From: a virus
IMG/VR virus record: IMGVR_UViG_3300013093_000144
Span: 1-33,190 of that record
Reading direction: 5' to 3' (one strand)
Length of the DNA stretch: 33,190 nt
This document shows, piece after piece, positions 1 through 9,326 of this stretch (the stretch's first letter is position 1; the number at the start of each line of letters is the position of its first letter). Both the position numbers and the translations under genes were made by a program. The notes beneath the pieces were generated by a model. The model made no database searches, was not told where the DNA came from, and was given only the letters and a program-made list of their open reading frames with translations.

Positions 1-123
1 GATCTGCTGGTGCTACTCCTGGTTCCCAACCCATAACAAATGCCCAACGATGGGTATTAATCTGTGGAGGAGTTGAATTATCAGTCCATGTAACACCAAC
101 TACTGTGATTGGAGTATGGCTAC
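1..123. repeat. Left copy of 123-bp terminal direct repeat (circle closure)
   Basis: These 123 bases are identical to 33068..33190, the end of the window. Both copies lie inside the same gene, and its reading frame runs straight through the join. This is what a circular or circularly permuted genome looks like when an assembler reports the overlap twice. A true direct terminal repeat would usually fall in non-coding sequence next to the terminase. Removing one copy gives a 33,067-bp circle. Confidence 0.93.
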
Positions 124-463
124 GTGCATCTGGTAAAATGCCACCTGTATAAAGTCCGCCTGGGAATGTGATAGCCACGGTTCCTGATGAAGCATCAATT
201 ACCTGTACATTAGTACTGGTTGAAATCGTGCCACTTGGGAAATAACCAATGATCTGGCTACCTGAAAAATTTGGTGCACCTGTTGTATTACTGTATGAAA
301 TTGAATTTGCGACTACTGTTTGATAGTCTAGATAAAAAGTCCAACCTGTAATATCTTGTGCGAAATTATAAACGACTGTTCTTTGTGTTGAAGGGAATGC
401 CTGTTCCGTTTGTAGGTTGTCGTTACCGCCCACGTATTGGCTAAAATCTAATAAGCCTGCCAT
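1..463 (-). CDS. Virion appendage protein, 168 aa, crosses the circle junction (5' part)
   Basis: The reading frame starts with ATG at 461..463, preceded on the minus strand by AGGAG six bases upstream. It stays open to base 1 and continues through the duplicated end to TAA at 33024..33026. The joined gene is complement(33024..33067 + 1..463), 168 residues, beginning MAGLLDFSQYVGG and ending YVPITIGG. The middle is rich in Thr, Ser and Gly and alternates in a beta-sandwich style, with W-T-F-Y-L-D-Y early on. This resembles the N-terminal beta domains of baseplate or fibre-associated proteins, but I cannot assign a family. It sits between the giant Ig/LamG protein and the first collagen-like fibre, so a structural role is inferred. 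Confidence 0.8.
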   Translation of the reverse strand, partial: MAGLLDFSQYVGGNDNLQTEQAFPSTQRTVVYNFAQDITGWTFYLDYQTVVANSISYSNTTGAPNFSGSQIIGYFPSGTISTSTNVQVIDASSGTVAITFPGGLYTGGILPDARSHTPITVVGVTWTDNSTPPQINTHRWAFVMGWEPGVAPAD

Positions 464-487
464 ATCTGCTCCTGTAGGATTGATTGT

Positions 488-505
488 AGGGGACTGTAGC
501 CCCCT
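488..505 (-). other. Intergenic stem-loop after the giant Ig/LamG gene
   Basis: AGGGG (488..492) can pair with CCCCT (501..505) in the 65-base gap below the 1227-residue gene. No T-run follows on the minus strand, so it is not a convincing intrinsic terminator. It could be an RNA-processing or 3'-end-stabilising hairpin. The rest of the gap (464..487) carries the ribosome-binding site of the next gene. Confidence 0.4.
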
Positions 506-528
506 GCGTTACTATTTACAACTATACC

Positions 529-3500
529 TTAATTTGTAATGGTAAAGGTAGTATTTGTGCTGGTTGATGCTAGATTATAAAAATCTCCATTATATGTTGC
601 ATATAGAGTTCTAGTTCCAGTACTTGAAACACCTGTTAATACATTGTAATTAAAATATGCTTGTGCAACTGTACCAGTATTCACACCCATTGGGTATGGT
701 TGATTTGTTGGAATAAAATTATTGGTATATCTTGCCGCTGTAGTTATTCTAACTTCATCAATAGTTCCAATAGTCACTGGATTGCCATATGTTGATGGTA
801 ATTCTATTACATGCTGACCTGTGGTATTATAATTCCATGGATCAAGCATTGATGTAACTGCAACACCATTTATATAAAATACCGCTGTACCATTATGTTT
901 TACATAAGCATAATGGATCCATGTATTATCAACCCAATATGTTGTTGGAATAGTTGAAGAATATTGTGTTACTCCATTTGGTCCTACGTTAGCAACATAG
1001 ATAGTTTTTGGTGTAAAATCAATAATCATATATCCAAATTGAATACTTAAAGGAGGAAGTATAGTTGAATTCGCATAATACCAAAATTCATAAGTAAAAT
1101 CACCTGTTCCAAAAGTATAATTTGGAGGAGCCTCTAAACCTCTAATTAATGAAAATGCATCAAAATTAGTATTCAGTGCATTATTAAATTTGCCCTGTAC
1201 TGGATTGGCATTTAGATAATTTGCATACTGTTGACTTATTCCAAACAAACCATTAGGATTATCTACAGGAGTTACTCCTGCAGGTGGATGGCTATTAATA
1301 GGAGGACGCTCAACAAATAACGGAGCAGTATCTGTTCCATAATTTTGATAAGTCACTACATTTGGAACACCATTATATGTAATAGTTGTTAAATTATCAA
1401 ATTTATAATAATATAATGTTGAAGATGAAAAACTATCAATATTAGTACCTGGTTGAATGATATTTGTAGTAGCGATTGGTTGTGATAATTGCTTATCCCA
1501 AAGAGTCACAGTTCCTGTAAATTGATGTGCAGGATAATCAGGTGAAATCGTAGCAATCGCATAATTTATTGCAGGACCATTTGAAATACCATAACTTGTG
1601 CCATTCACTGATAATGAAATAGTTGTTGAATTAGCATTGAATATAGTTATTGTGGCAGTATTTGAAATACCACCATAATAATATGGAGCCGCTCCTTCAA
1701 ATGACAGATATGTTCCATTCCAATATGCTCGTAATGAATGTGTTCCAGAATTTAATGTTCCTGCTGGAATATTAAATGTGATAGAATTATTATTAAATGA
1801 CGCTGTAGTAATTACATTTGTTCCTGTTCCTTCTTTTAATGAAACTACACCTTTTATTGATGTAGAAGTATTAACGGTCAAGGTTAATGTATTTGCCATT
1901 ATTTGATTATATAAACTAATAGGATTTGTTAAAATCAAACTACCTGGATAGGTATGTGCAATTATAGTAGCAGTAACTATATTACTATTTGCTGTTCCAT
2001 TTAGATAATATGTTCTTGATGGATCTGTTACATTTAAAAATTGTTTATTGGTTATAATACTTGCATGTAAATTATGGCTACCTGTAGTAAAGTAAGTAAC
2101 CTGCCCTGTTAAAGTATTAGGATCTGTAAATGTATTAACAGTACCTGAATTATCAATATAAACTGTAGCGGTAGTACCTTGCCAATTATAATATTTTGTA
2201 GATAAAGTATCACTTATATTAAATGTTATTGGTTCTCCTACATAACCTACATTAGTTGAAGTAATTACAATACCAGGTGTTTGTCTTAATGCCAATGTGA
2301 TAGTATTCGCATAATCAATTTCTTCTGCATAATAGTGACCATCATTGATCTGTGTTCCAATCCAATCACTGTATGCGATTAGTTTAGTGGCAGTTGAATA
2401 AGTGATAACCGCTGTGGCTGTATTACCAACAAAAGTTTCAGCACCCAATGGATGATAATTTGGTCCTAAGAACCAAATAGGAACTCCTGCGGTTGATAGA
2501 TATATGGACGTGTTTAATGTAAGACTATTATTGCCAGTATTGGCGCTGACCACTGAAGCAAGATACTGTGTACCATAGATATCATGATATAAGCGTGTGC
2601 CTGGAGTATATCCACTGATGGTACTGCCAACTCCAAATATTACTGTGCTGGTTGTAGAATTTTCACAAACACTAACACGGTCACTGATAAACGTATCATC
2701 AATAGTAAATGTCGCTGTTGAACCATTTACAGTAGTACCTGTGCTGTTGTTAGTCAACACTAGATTAAATGGTTCATTTACATAATAACCAGGTGCTGGA
2801 TCTAAGTATGTATTAGATTCAAATGCTAGGACAAAACTTAAAGGTTCACCAGAAAGTGTTGCTGTTGTTACTACATTAGATTTTTTAGGATATACTTTAG
2901 GTTGTGTTGAACTACCTGCAAAGTAAGCATATAGATTATGTGTTCCAGTATTCAGCGTTGGAAGATTAAGCACAGCATGATTTTGGTAATCTACAGTTGA
3001 TATTCCTAATAAAATATTTCCATCATAGAAACTGATTGATTGACCAACTATACTATTAGCCATCGTTGATGCATCTACTACGGCTGTTAAGGTCACTGGT
3101 TCTGTGTAATAAGTATCAGCAGGTGATAATGTCAATGTTAGATTAGTAATAGTTTCTTTGGCCAATACACTGAAGTAAGTGGCAGAACTAGCGATAGGTA
3201 CATACGAAGGATGATTAGGTTGATTACCATCCCATACAGCCACTATCTGATATGTGCCTGTGGATAATGTATTAGGTAATACTGTGCTGGCTCTATTAAA
3301 AACATTGTTTTGGATTGGAACAGTATTGATCAATTGAGGAGCAAATGGATTGATACCTGGACCACTGGTTAGATAAAAACTGATATTACCAGGAAGTGTG
3401 CTTGGCAATGTTACACCTGGTTCGCCTACAGGATAAAGCACAGCCTGTAATTGATTACCAATTTCATTTACGATACCATGATTTGGAAATATAGTCAATG

Positions 3501-4212
3501 ACATAGTCACTGTGTTACTGATATTAGTACCAGAATTAACTACGTAGGTAGTTGAAGTTGTCAATGCAGGATAATCAGTACCATTGACTGTGGCTCCTGG
3601 CCAAATGGCCTTAACTGTATGGGTACCTGGACTGAAATCAGGAATATTAATAGAAGCATTATTATTATAAACAGGAACAACACCAATCTGTGAGTTGTCT
3701 TTGTAAAAAATAATATTGCCTGTTAGTTGTATAGGTGTAGTTGCCAATATTGAAAACGTAGCAGTGCCTTCACCTGCTATCAATTGTCCACTGGCAGGAT
3801 AAGCATAGATAAAGAAACCACCAGTGAGTGGAGTGCTTTCTCCTACATTAACTGTCAATGGAACATTTTCAGTTGTTACTGGAGCATAACGATTTTCACC
3901 GGGCCATGTTGCATAGATCTGATGTGTACCTGCGGCTAAACCATAATAGACCAAAGGAGCATTAACTGTGTCAACAAATGTGGCTGTACCTAATGTGATA
4001 GTTGATGATGAAGTGCTGTTGATAGGAGTAAAATTACTGTAGAAAGTAACTGGCTCAGTCTTATACATTACAGCATTACTGATAGCCTTGATAATAATCT
4101 GTTGGTTGGCCTTAATAGTTGAAGTTGAAACACCAACAGCCATGTTTGATGCTTTTGTTTTATAGTCTGTTGGTGGCTTAACACCGTTTTGACTTGCTTT
4201 AGTAAAATCCAT
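529..4212 (-). CDS. Giant virion adhesin: Ig-like repeats with an embedded LamG domain, 1227 aa
   Basis: Probable virion-surface adhesin or tail appendage that would bind host or particle glycans. About eight degenerate Ig-like units of the bacterial Big_3/Big_5 style are visible, each ending in a signature such as G-T-H-T-V-K-A-I-W-P-G or G-T-R-T-L-Y-A-T-Y-N-G followed by S/T-rich strands. Residues about 934-1174 form a LamG/concanavalin-A-like domain, recognisable by F-T-Y-E-F-W-Y-Y, W-I-H-Y-A-Y-V, F-Y-I-N-G-V and T-I-D-E-V-R-I-T. It interrupts the last Ig unit, whose final strands resume at about 1175-1227. No signal peptide or membrane segment is seen. The start is supported by AAGGAT upstream, which overlaps the TAA of the preceding gene. 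Lectin function is inferred from the fold, not proven. Confidence 0.85.
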   Translation of the reverse strand: MDFTKASQNGVKPPTDYKTKASNMAVGVSTSTIKANQQIIIKAISNAVMYKTEPVTFYSNFTPINSTSSSTITLGTATFVDTVNAPLVYYGLAAGTHQIYATWPGENRYAPVTTENVPLTVNVGESTPLTGGFFIYAYPASGQLIAGEGTATFSILATTPIQLTGNIIFYKDNSQIGVVPVYNNNASINIPDFSPGTHTVKAIWPGATVNGTDYPALTTSTTYVVNSGTNISNTVTMSLTIFPNHGIVNEIGNQLQAVLYPVGEPGVTLPSTLPGNISFYLTSGPGINPFAPQLINTVPIQNNVFNRASTVLPNTLSTGTYQIVAVWDGNQPNHPSYVPIASSATYFSVLAKETITNLTLTLSPADTYYTEPVTLTAVVDASTMANSIVGQSISFYDGNILLGISTVDYQNHAVLNLPTLNTGTHNLYAYFAGSSTQPKVYPKKSNVVTTATLSGEPLSFVLAFESNTYLDPAPGYYVNEPFNLVLTNNSTGTTVNGSTATFTIDDTFISDRVSVCENSTTSTVIFGVGSTISGYTPGTRLYHDIYGTQYLASVVSANTGNNSLTLNTSIYLSTAGVPIWFLGPNYHPLGAETFVGNTATAVITYSTATKLIAYSDWIGTQINDGHYYAEEIDYANTITLALRQTPGIVITSTNVGYVGEPITFNISDTLSTKYYNWQGTTATVYIDNSGTVNTFTDPNTLTGQVTYFTTGSHNLHASIITNKQFLNVTDPSRTYYLNGTANSNIVTATIIAHTYPGSLILTNPISLYNQIMANTLTLTVNTSTSIKGVVSLKEGTGTNVITTASFNNNSITFNIPAGTLNSGTHSLRAYWNGTYLSFEGAAPYYYGGISNTATITIFNANSTTISLSVNGTSYGISNGPAINYAIATISPDYPAHQFTGTVTLWDKQLSQPIATTNIIQPGTNIDSFSSSTLYYYKFDNLTTITYNGVPNVVTYQNYGTDTAPLFVERPPINSHPPAGVTPVDNPNGLFGISQQYANYLNANPVQGKFNNALNTNFDAFSLIRGLEAPPNYTFGTGDFTYEFWYYANSTILPPLSIQFGYMIIDFTPKTIYVANVGPNGVTQYSSTIPTTYWVDNTWIHYAYVKHNGTAVFYINGVAVTSMLDPWNYNTTGQHVIELPSTYGNPVTIGTIDEVRITTAARYTNNFIPTNQPYPMGVNTGTVAQAYFNYNVLTGVSSTGTRTLYATYNGDFYNLASTSTNTTFTITN

Positions 4213-4224
4213 ATCTTTTAATCC

Positions 4225-5676
4225 TTATCCATTTACTGAAACGATAGCACCACCTGCACCTACCGCAACAAATACATTTAAGTCAGGGCTGTATGATAAA
4301 CCGTAGAATTGACTTGTAGTTCCAGGATTTCCTTTGACCCATGTGTTTCCATTATCAGTTGAATACTGTATAACGCCCTGTGATTGACCATTGATTGTTA
4401 AATTGCCAACACAGACAAATTTGCCATTACCATAGGTCATATAATACCATTCTGCTCCTGGAATAGCGCCAGTACGTTGAAACCAATTAGTTCCATCACT
4501 GCTGATATAGATACTGTTGTTTGTACCAGCCGCTATGAAAACATTGTTTCCATATGATACAGTATTAAGACTATACAATGTAGAACTTGTGGTTGTAGTC
4601 CAATTATTAATAAAATATTGTGAATTCAATGTACCTGTTAATATACCACCACCAAGAACATACTGTCCTGTCAATGGATCAATATTTCTGTAGCAGGCCA
4701 CCACGGTCGCATTATTAGTAGCCTGTGTGGCATTTGAGGCTGCGCTGGTATAAAATTGGCTAGGACTATAGTGTGTGAATCTAGTAGTGATAGTGCTACC
4801 ACCCACATTAACATCCCATCCTTCATAGATATATCTAGCACCAACAAGCACAGAGGCTATACCATCTTTTAACATAAAAAATTGTAAATTAAGACCACCA
4901 GAGATTGGTCCACTTTGATCCACGATAGCATAATCATTAACCATACCATCAATACCATTTGGACCATCATCAAATCCTACTAGGGCACGATTATCATAAG
5001 TGTTAGGATCAGTATATACGCCAAAATAAACAATGTTATTATAAAAAGGAACTAGTTGAGCACTTCTATAACCATTGACACAGTTAAAACTAATCTGTGA
5101 ACTAGTTGAGTAGGTCTGCATTTTAACCCAATTATGTCCATCACGGCTACGGAAATTGACTCCATTGTTACCTACAGCAACAAATTCGCCTTGGCTATAA
5201 GAAGTATTAGTGCTCCAAGATTTAGTCCAGTTGACATCATATAGATCTTCTGTATTAGTAGCAAGATCAATAGGACTAGTTGAAATCGTAACAACACCTT
5301 GTCCATTGGGTGCTGAAATATAAATTCCAGTGCCTGCAACAATTTGATTGACAGTGGCGATAACCGCTGTTCCAGAATTAGCACCATTTGCATCTGCTAC
5401 ATTTGATTGGAATAGATCTAGGCTACCTGCTTTATAAGTTGAATCACCTGTAAAGCGTGTTTGTATAGTATTTTGACCAACGTCAGCAGAACTAAATGTT
5501 TTTGTATAGACAGCCTGCTTGGTAACAGGATCAACAGTAACAGCAGAAAGGATCTTGCCATCACCACCCATAAAGTTAAATGTGGCTGAAGTAGCATTAG
5601 TCGCGGCTACACCATTAGTGCCTCCACTTGATCCTCCAGCACTGCCTGTGCCTAGTCCTAAATTAAAAAATCCCAT
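4225..5676 (-). CDS. Asp-box (BNR-like) beta-propeller appendage protein, 483 aa
   Basis: Likely tail-fibre or appendage protein. Residues 1-135 are a Gly/Ser/Thr-rich attachment region ending in a phage-fibre-like G-T-G-I-Y-I-S segment. The rest looks like a propeller of sialidase/BNR or sortilin type, with Asp-box motifs S-R-D-G-H-N-W (177-183), S-S-D-G-T-N-W (392-398) and S-T-D-N-G-N-T-W (439-446). Each follows a strand such as F-V-A-V-G or F-V-C-V-G. Asp boxes are structural turns, so they do not show sialidase activity, and no catalytic set was identified. The upstream gene's stop codon TAA is fused to the Shine-Dalgarno (TAAGGAG), which suggests coupled translation. Confidence 0.8.
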   Translation of the reverse strand: MGFFNLGLGTGSAGGSSGGTNGVAATNATSATFNFMGGDGKILSAVTVDPVTKQAVYTKTFSSADVGQNTIQTRFTGDSTYKAGSLDLFQSNVADANGANSGTAVIATVNQIVAGTGIYISAPNGQGVVTISTSPIDLATNTEDLYDVNWTKSWSTNTSYSQGEFVAVGNNGVNFRSRDGHNWVKMQTYSTSSQISFNCVNGYRSAQLVPFYNNIVYFGVYTDPNTYDNRALVGFDDGPNGIDGMVNDYAIVDQSGPISGGLNLQFFMLKDGIASVLVGARYIYEGWDVNVGGSTITTRFTHYSPSQFYTSAASNATQATNNATVVACYRNIDPLTGQYVLGGGILTGTLNSQYFINNWTTTTSSTLYSLNTVSYGNNVFIAAGTNNSIYISSDGTNWFQRTGAIPGAEWYYMTYGNGKFVCVGNLTINGQSQGVIQYSTDNGNTWVKGNPGTTSQFYGLSYSPDLNVFVAVGAGGAIVSVNG

Positions 5677-5686
5677 TCAAATCTCC

Positions 5687-8194
5687 TTATGCAAAATCGC
5701 TAAAATCACCACCACCACCACCTGAATAATCACTGAAGTCGCTATAATCACTTAATGGACCAGGATCAGGTGTTGCATCTGCTACTATCTGTACAGTATC
5801 TCCTTGTTGTGGTGCGGCGATTGGAGTACCATCTTCTGCTAATAAAGTAGTTGTTGGACTGACAGGAGTTCCACCTGCATCATTACCACCACCCTTAGGT
5901 AAGAAGTCTGCTGGCAGTAGACTATCAAATATACCCTGTTTGTAACCATAGTTCACAGCGGCCAAACCAAGTCCACCCAATAACAATGGACCCATTGTAT
6001 CAAAGAATCCTTTTGATTGGCTAGTACCTTGTGTCGCAGCATCACCTGTGGTTACCTTGGTACCTGGAATACTGTTATCAAGGATCTGGCTGCCATTGAT
6101 TGGTGTAGTTACAGAAAATAAGTTAGTCCAAGTAAACGCTTCACTGATCAGACTAAAATCACTAGATGATTTAGGACCAATGGCCTTGGTAGCAAAATAG
6201 TAAGTGTTGCTAGGCAAGTTTATAAAATTACAACTTTCAGTTCCTGTATTAGGATACAATGAAACAGCACTGGTTGATGTAGTGCCTGTTGAATAATACT
6301 GTACTTCATATAGAGTAAAATTGTTTACTCCAATAGTGCTGGTAGTTGAATACCAAAATTGCATTTCTTCAACTTGTCCAAATGTAGGCAAGTTAGAAGT
6401 TACAGTAAAATAGTTTGGTGAACTGGCTGTGGTAGCATAAGTCACTGTAGGTTGGCTTGGTGTTCCAATCAGTGTTGGATCTGTTAAGATACCAAATGGT
6501 GCTGGTGTTACATAAGCGGGATTAGTTTCAAAATAGATCGCATCATTGTAACTTACAGCAGTTACCTGTACTGATAAAAATCCATCTGTGGCTTTTTGTT
6601 CACGTACTTGTGTTACACGGAACGGACGCCCAGGCCAAATATTATATCGTGTTTGATAAGTGCTCCAACCATACCATTCATGATTGATACAGACAACATC
6701 ACCTGCATTGATTCCAATACCTGAATAGTCCATGGTAAATGTTATGGCTAGATCTTCACGGCCCATGAACAGTTTCTTATAACCTAACCAACTGGCCTGT
6801 AGACTGTCTGTTACCAATGGATAGGCCAAGGTAAGATTATTATTAGGTTCATTTGGATTGCGTTGTGCAGGATTCAAATAGAAATAGCGATAGTCTGTTT
6901 GATTAAACAGATCTACGTTAGGGAAATTGATAGTCAATATGTTAGGTGTTGATGCTAGGTCTGTTGGAATTAGATCAATACCACCTATGATATTGTCTGC
7001 TGTGATCAGTTTAGCAGTGCTGGTAGATTGTTCAACACCATTGATCACTGTATTTTCCCATGCTTGATTTAGGATAACACCCCAACGTGCTGTTTTTTCA
7101 TTCCACTGTAACCAACCATCTACCGCATCAGTCATCTGTGCTAGATTGGTCAAGCAATCATTGGTAGTGTCAACGATACCATTGATCTGATATGTAAAGT
7201 AATTTGTGGCTGTTGTTCCTGTGGTATAACTGGTGATATTGATAGTATCTACATAGTTGATGTCAAGGTTCAATGGTAGAGCACTGATAGTATCTACATA
7301 GGCTAGGCTAGTAGTATCAACCCTTAATGGATCTAGGCCAGCACCATAACTTGTGTTGGTCATATAATCTAGCATAGCAGATCCAGGACCTCTATTAGGC
7401 AATGGATTACCAAACTGATCTTCACCTGCACCTAGAGGATTGACGATACGTGCTTTGATACTGCCTAGACCTGAAATACCATGTCCTGCATCATAGTCTA
7501 ATTGTATGATGGCAAACACAGCATTAGACATCAGTTTAGTTTCATCCCATTGTTGATCTGCTGAAATTCTTGTGTTGCTAGGACCTAAGATATCAAATGG
7601 GCTTCTTGTTGAAGTTTGTGGAACAGCATCACCTGGTGCGGCATAGCCATCCACGTTACTTAATGGGAAAGTTAGATATTGTGTGCCAGTGCTTGCAGAT
7701 CCATTGTTATAGAACCACATGTGTAATTTGCCAGCAACACCTGTTACAACATCTCCACCTTTACGTCCACGCTTGGTAGGCATCACTTGCCAACCTAGGA
7801 TCTCACCTGGATTATTGTAGTCAAATATCAATAACTTATTGTCATAATAAACTTCACCAAATGATATCTCACCTAGATTAGTATCTGTGGCTTCTGCGAA
7901 TGTGATCACATACCACATGGTCTGTTGATCTGTTGATAGGATAGCGTCTGTGATGATACCAGCGACCACATGGCTACCATAGACCACAGGGACTTTGTTG
8001 TCCGTTGCGGGCCCAAGCATGATCTGTCCACCTGGAGTACCTTGGTTGACTGGTTTCTGATTATTAGTTAATAAACTGCTTAAGGCATAGGTAGCAGCCA
8101 AACGTATGGCAAATGCGGCGGCACTAACAGCCAAACCACCTGCGGCAATTTCTGCACCTGTAAAGAATAAAGGTAATATTAAACTTGCTGGCAT
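5687..8194 (-). CDS. Tail-tip central hub / host-specificity protein, gpJ (TipJ)-like, 835 aa
   Basis: Probable tip attachment protein at the distal end of the tail. The N-terminus has an Ala/Gly-rich hydrophobic stretch (about 5-42). Then comes the TipJ-type hub signature N-K-V-P-V-V-Y-G-S-H-V-V-A-G (66-79) and, further in, a D-Y-M-T-N-T-S-Y-G-A-G-L element typical of lambda J relatives. A fibronectin-III-like region lies at roughly 590-690. The C-terminus is Gly/Asp/Ser-rich (G-G-G-G-G-D-F-S-D-F-A). Its position as the last gene of the tail-tip block, after the tape measure and two minor tail genes, agrees with J. The start codon overlaps the stop of the GNAT gene by one base (TAATG). Length is shorter than lambda J but within the range of smaller homologues. 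Confidence 0.85.
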   Translation of the reverse strand: MPASLILPLFFTGAEIAAGGLAVSAAAFAIRLAATYALSSLLTNNQKPVNQGTPGGQIMLGPATDNKVPVVYGSHVVAGIITDAILSTDQQTMWYVITFAEATDTNLGEISFGEVYYDNKLLIFDYNNPGEILGWQVMPTKRGRKGGDVVTGVAGKLHMWFYNNGSASTGTQYLTFPLSNVDGYAAPGDAVPQTSTRSPFDILGPSNTRISADQQWDETKLMSNAVFAIIQLDYDAGHGISGLGSIKARIVNPLGAGEDQFGNPLPNRGPGSAMLDYMTNTSYGAGLDPLRVDTTSLAYVDTISALPLNLDINYVDTINITSYTTGTTATNYFTYQINGIVDTTNDCLTNLAQMTDAVDGWLQWNEKTARWGVILNQAWENTVINGVEQSTSTAKLITADNIIGGIDLIPTDLASTPNILTINFPNVDLFNQTDYRYFYLNPAQRNPNEPNNNLTLAYPLVTDSLQASWLGYKKLFMGREDLAITFTMDYSGIGINAGDVVCINHEWYGWSTYQTRYNIWPGRPFRVTQVREQKATDGFLSVQVTAVSYNDAIYFETNPAYVTPAPFGILTDPTLIGTPSQPTVTYATTASSPNYFTVTSNLPTFGQVEEMQFWYSTTSTIGVNNFTLYEVQYYSTGTTSTSAVSLYPNTGTESCNFINLPSNTYYFATKAIGPKSSSDFSLISEAFTWTNLFSVTTPINGSQILDNSIPGTKVTTGDAATQGTSQSKGFFDTMGPLLLGGLGLAAVNYGYKQGIFDSLLPADFLPKGGGNDAGGTPVSPTTTLLAEDGTPIAAPQQGDTVQIVADATPDPGPLSDYSDFSDYSGGGGGDFSDFA

Positions 8195-8640
8195 TAGTTA
8201 CTCCATGTCTCTTCTAATTTTTTGAAACCAAAACGTTCATATTTCAAGTCAGGGCTGGTTACCATCTTTGAAATAGTGTAATAGGCTATCTCACCTTGGC
8301 TTTTCATGATTTCACAAAAGTCTGTATAGGTTTTTAATAGTTTGTAACCTGATGATCCATAACGTGCTTCTGGTTCAACCCAATAGGCCAATTCATTCAT
8401 GCAGAATGCACTCTTGTCCCACATGTTGACATTCTTGATGGCTATCAGCATACCTTCTATCTTGCCTTGATTGTCTGCTAGTAATACCACACCCCTTGAC
8501 TGTGTAAAAATCATATCAAGGATCAGTCTGGCAGTTTCTTGTGAAGTGTTCTTATGTATCTCAAGAGGACTTGCTTGCTTGTAGTGTTCAAGCATTTCAA
8601 TGATTACTTCTGTATCTTCAGCGGTGGCCTGTCTTATCAT
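8194..8640 (-). CDS. GNAT-fold N-acetyltransferase-like protein in the tail-tip operon, 148 aa
   Basis: The N-terminus M-I-R-Q-A-T-A-E-D-T-E-V-I-I-E-M-L matches the first strand and helix of GCN5-related N-acetyltransferases. A motif-A-like segment (V-E-P-E-A-R-Y-G-S-S-G-Y-K-L-L) follows at about residues 86-100, and the C-terminus has Y-E-R-F-G-F-K-K-L as in GNAT motif B. The pyrophosphate-binding Q/R-x-x-G-x-G/A signature is imperfect, so acetyl-CoA binding is uncertain. It starts with an ATGA overlap on the preceding minor tail gene and ends overlapping the J-like gene. It therefore occupies the slot where lambda-type phages place the NlpC/P60 tip-assembly protein. It may be virion-associated or modify a host or tail protein. 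Confidence 0.75.
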   Translation of the reverse strand: MIRQATAEDTEVIIEMLEHYKQASPLEIHKNTSQETARLILDMIFTQSRGVVLLADNQGKIEGMLIAIKNVNMWDKSAFCMNELAYWVEPEARYGSSGYKLLKTYTDFCEIMKSQGEIAYYTISKMVTSPDLKYERFGFKKLEETWSN

Positions 8641-9326
8641 GCTAATTTGATTCCAAAGTTATAGGTAGCATCATGGATGGCCTGCACACGATCCATTGAT
8701 GTATCATAATCAGGATTAGGTGTGACCCCATCACTTAGATATGGATTGAGTCCACCATTCCAACTGCTACCATTAGTATGACGTCCTCCTGTGCGATTCT
8801 CTAATACTGTCTTATAACTAGAACAGTTCAATTGAAGTGTAAATGTATCAACTTCTGCTTGACGATCTTCTTTGATAGTATAAGAAGTAACGATACCTGT
8901 ATAACGTAATTCTGGTGTTTCAATTAGGTTATAGTTAGTGTCATAGAATCCACGGAAAACTTCAATCTGCGCCCCTTTAAGTCCTGAGTGGAAGTTTGTA
9001 CCTGTTGAATTTTGTCCTGCTTGTAGGATATCTTTGATCTTAGTTGGATCAATTCCTACCAAACCAATTTGTGTATCATACGCACTGGCTGATAAATCTC
9101 GTTGATGGCTGCTGACACCTACTAGACCACCAAGGCTGGTGAATGTACCTACAGCCTGTGTTGTTCCTGATGAATCTACGATAGTCTCAGTCTTATAACT
9201 GTTAGACATAGCATAGACATTTTGGCTACCATCAGGATTGGTTATTTTGACCTTGATAAATTCAGCATTGTTGATCATGCTGTTGGCAAGGTAATTGGTA
9301 AGTGTTGAACTAAAAATATCAGCCAT
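8637..9326 (-). CDS. Minor tail protein, gpL / DUF2163-like, 229 aa
   Basis: Probable tail-tip structural protein. The segment V-F-R-G-F-Y-D ... L-R-Y-T-G-I-V-T-S-Y-T-I-K-E-D followed by F-T-L-Q-L-N-C-S-S-Y and a late M-D-R-V element is characteristic of the DUF2163 / phage BR0599-type minor tail proteins that precede the tip hub. I assign it by pattern and position, not by a search. It overlaps the preceding gene by one base and the GNAT gene by four (ATGA), so the tip genes are translationally coupled. Confidence 0.65.
   Translation of the reverse strand: MADIFSSTLTNYLANSMINNAEFIKVKITNPDGSQNVYAMSNSYKTETIVDSSGTTQAVGTFTSLGGLVGVSSHQRDLSASAYDTQIGLVGIDPTKIKDILQAGQNSTGTNFHSGLKGAQIEVFRGFYDTNYNLIETPELRYTGIVTSYTIKEDRQAEVDTFTLQLNCSSYKTVLENRTGGRHTNGSSWNGGLNPYLSDGVTPNPDYDTSMDRVQAIHDATYNFGIKLA

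Noticed and set aside
1-123. Genuine direct terminal repeat of a linear virion genome
   Set aside because: The repeat lies inside a gene far from the terminase and looks like assembler overlap. Packaging-end mapping would be needed to claim a biological repeat.
4225-5676. Active sialidase
   Set aside because: Asp-box motifs are present, but the catalytic Arg triad, Tyr and Glu arrangement was not recognised; Asp boxes alone are structural.
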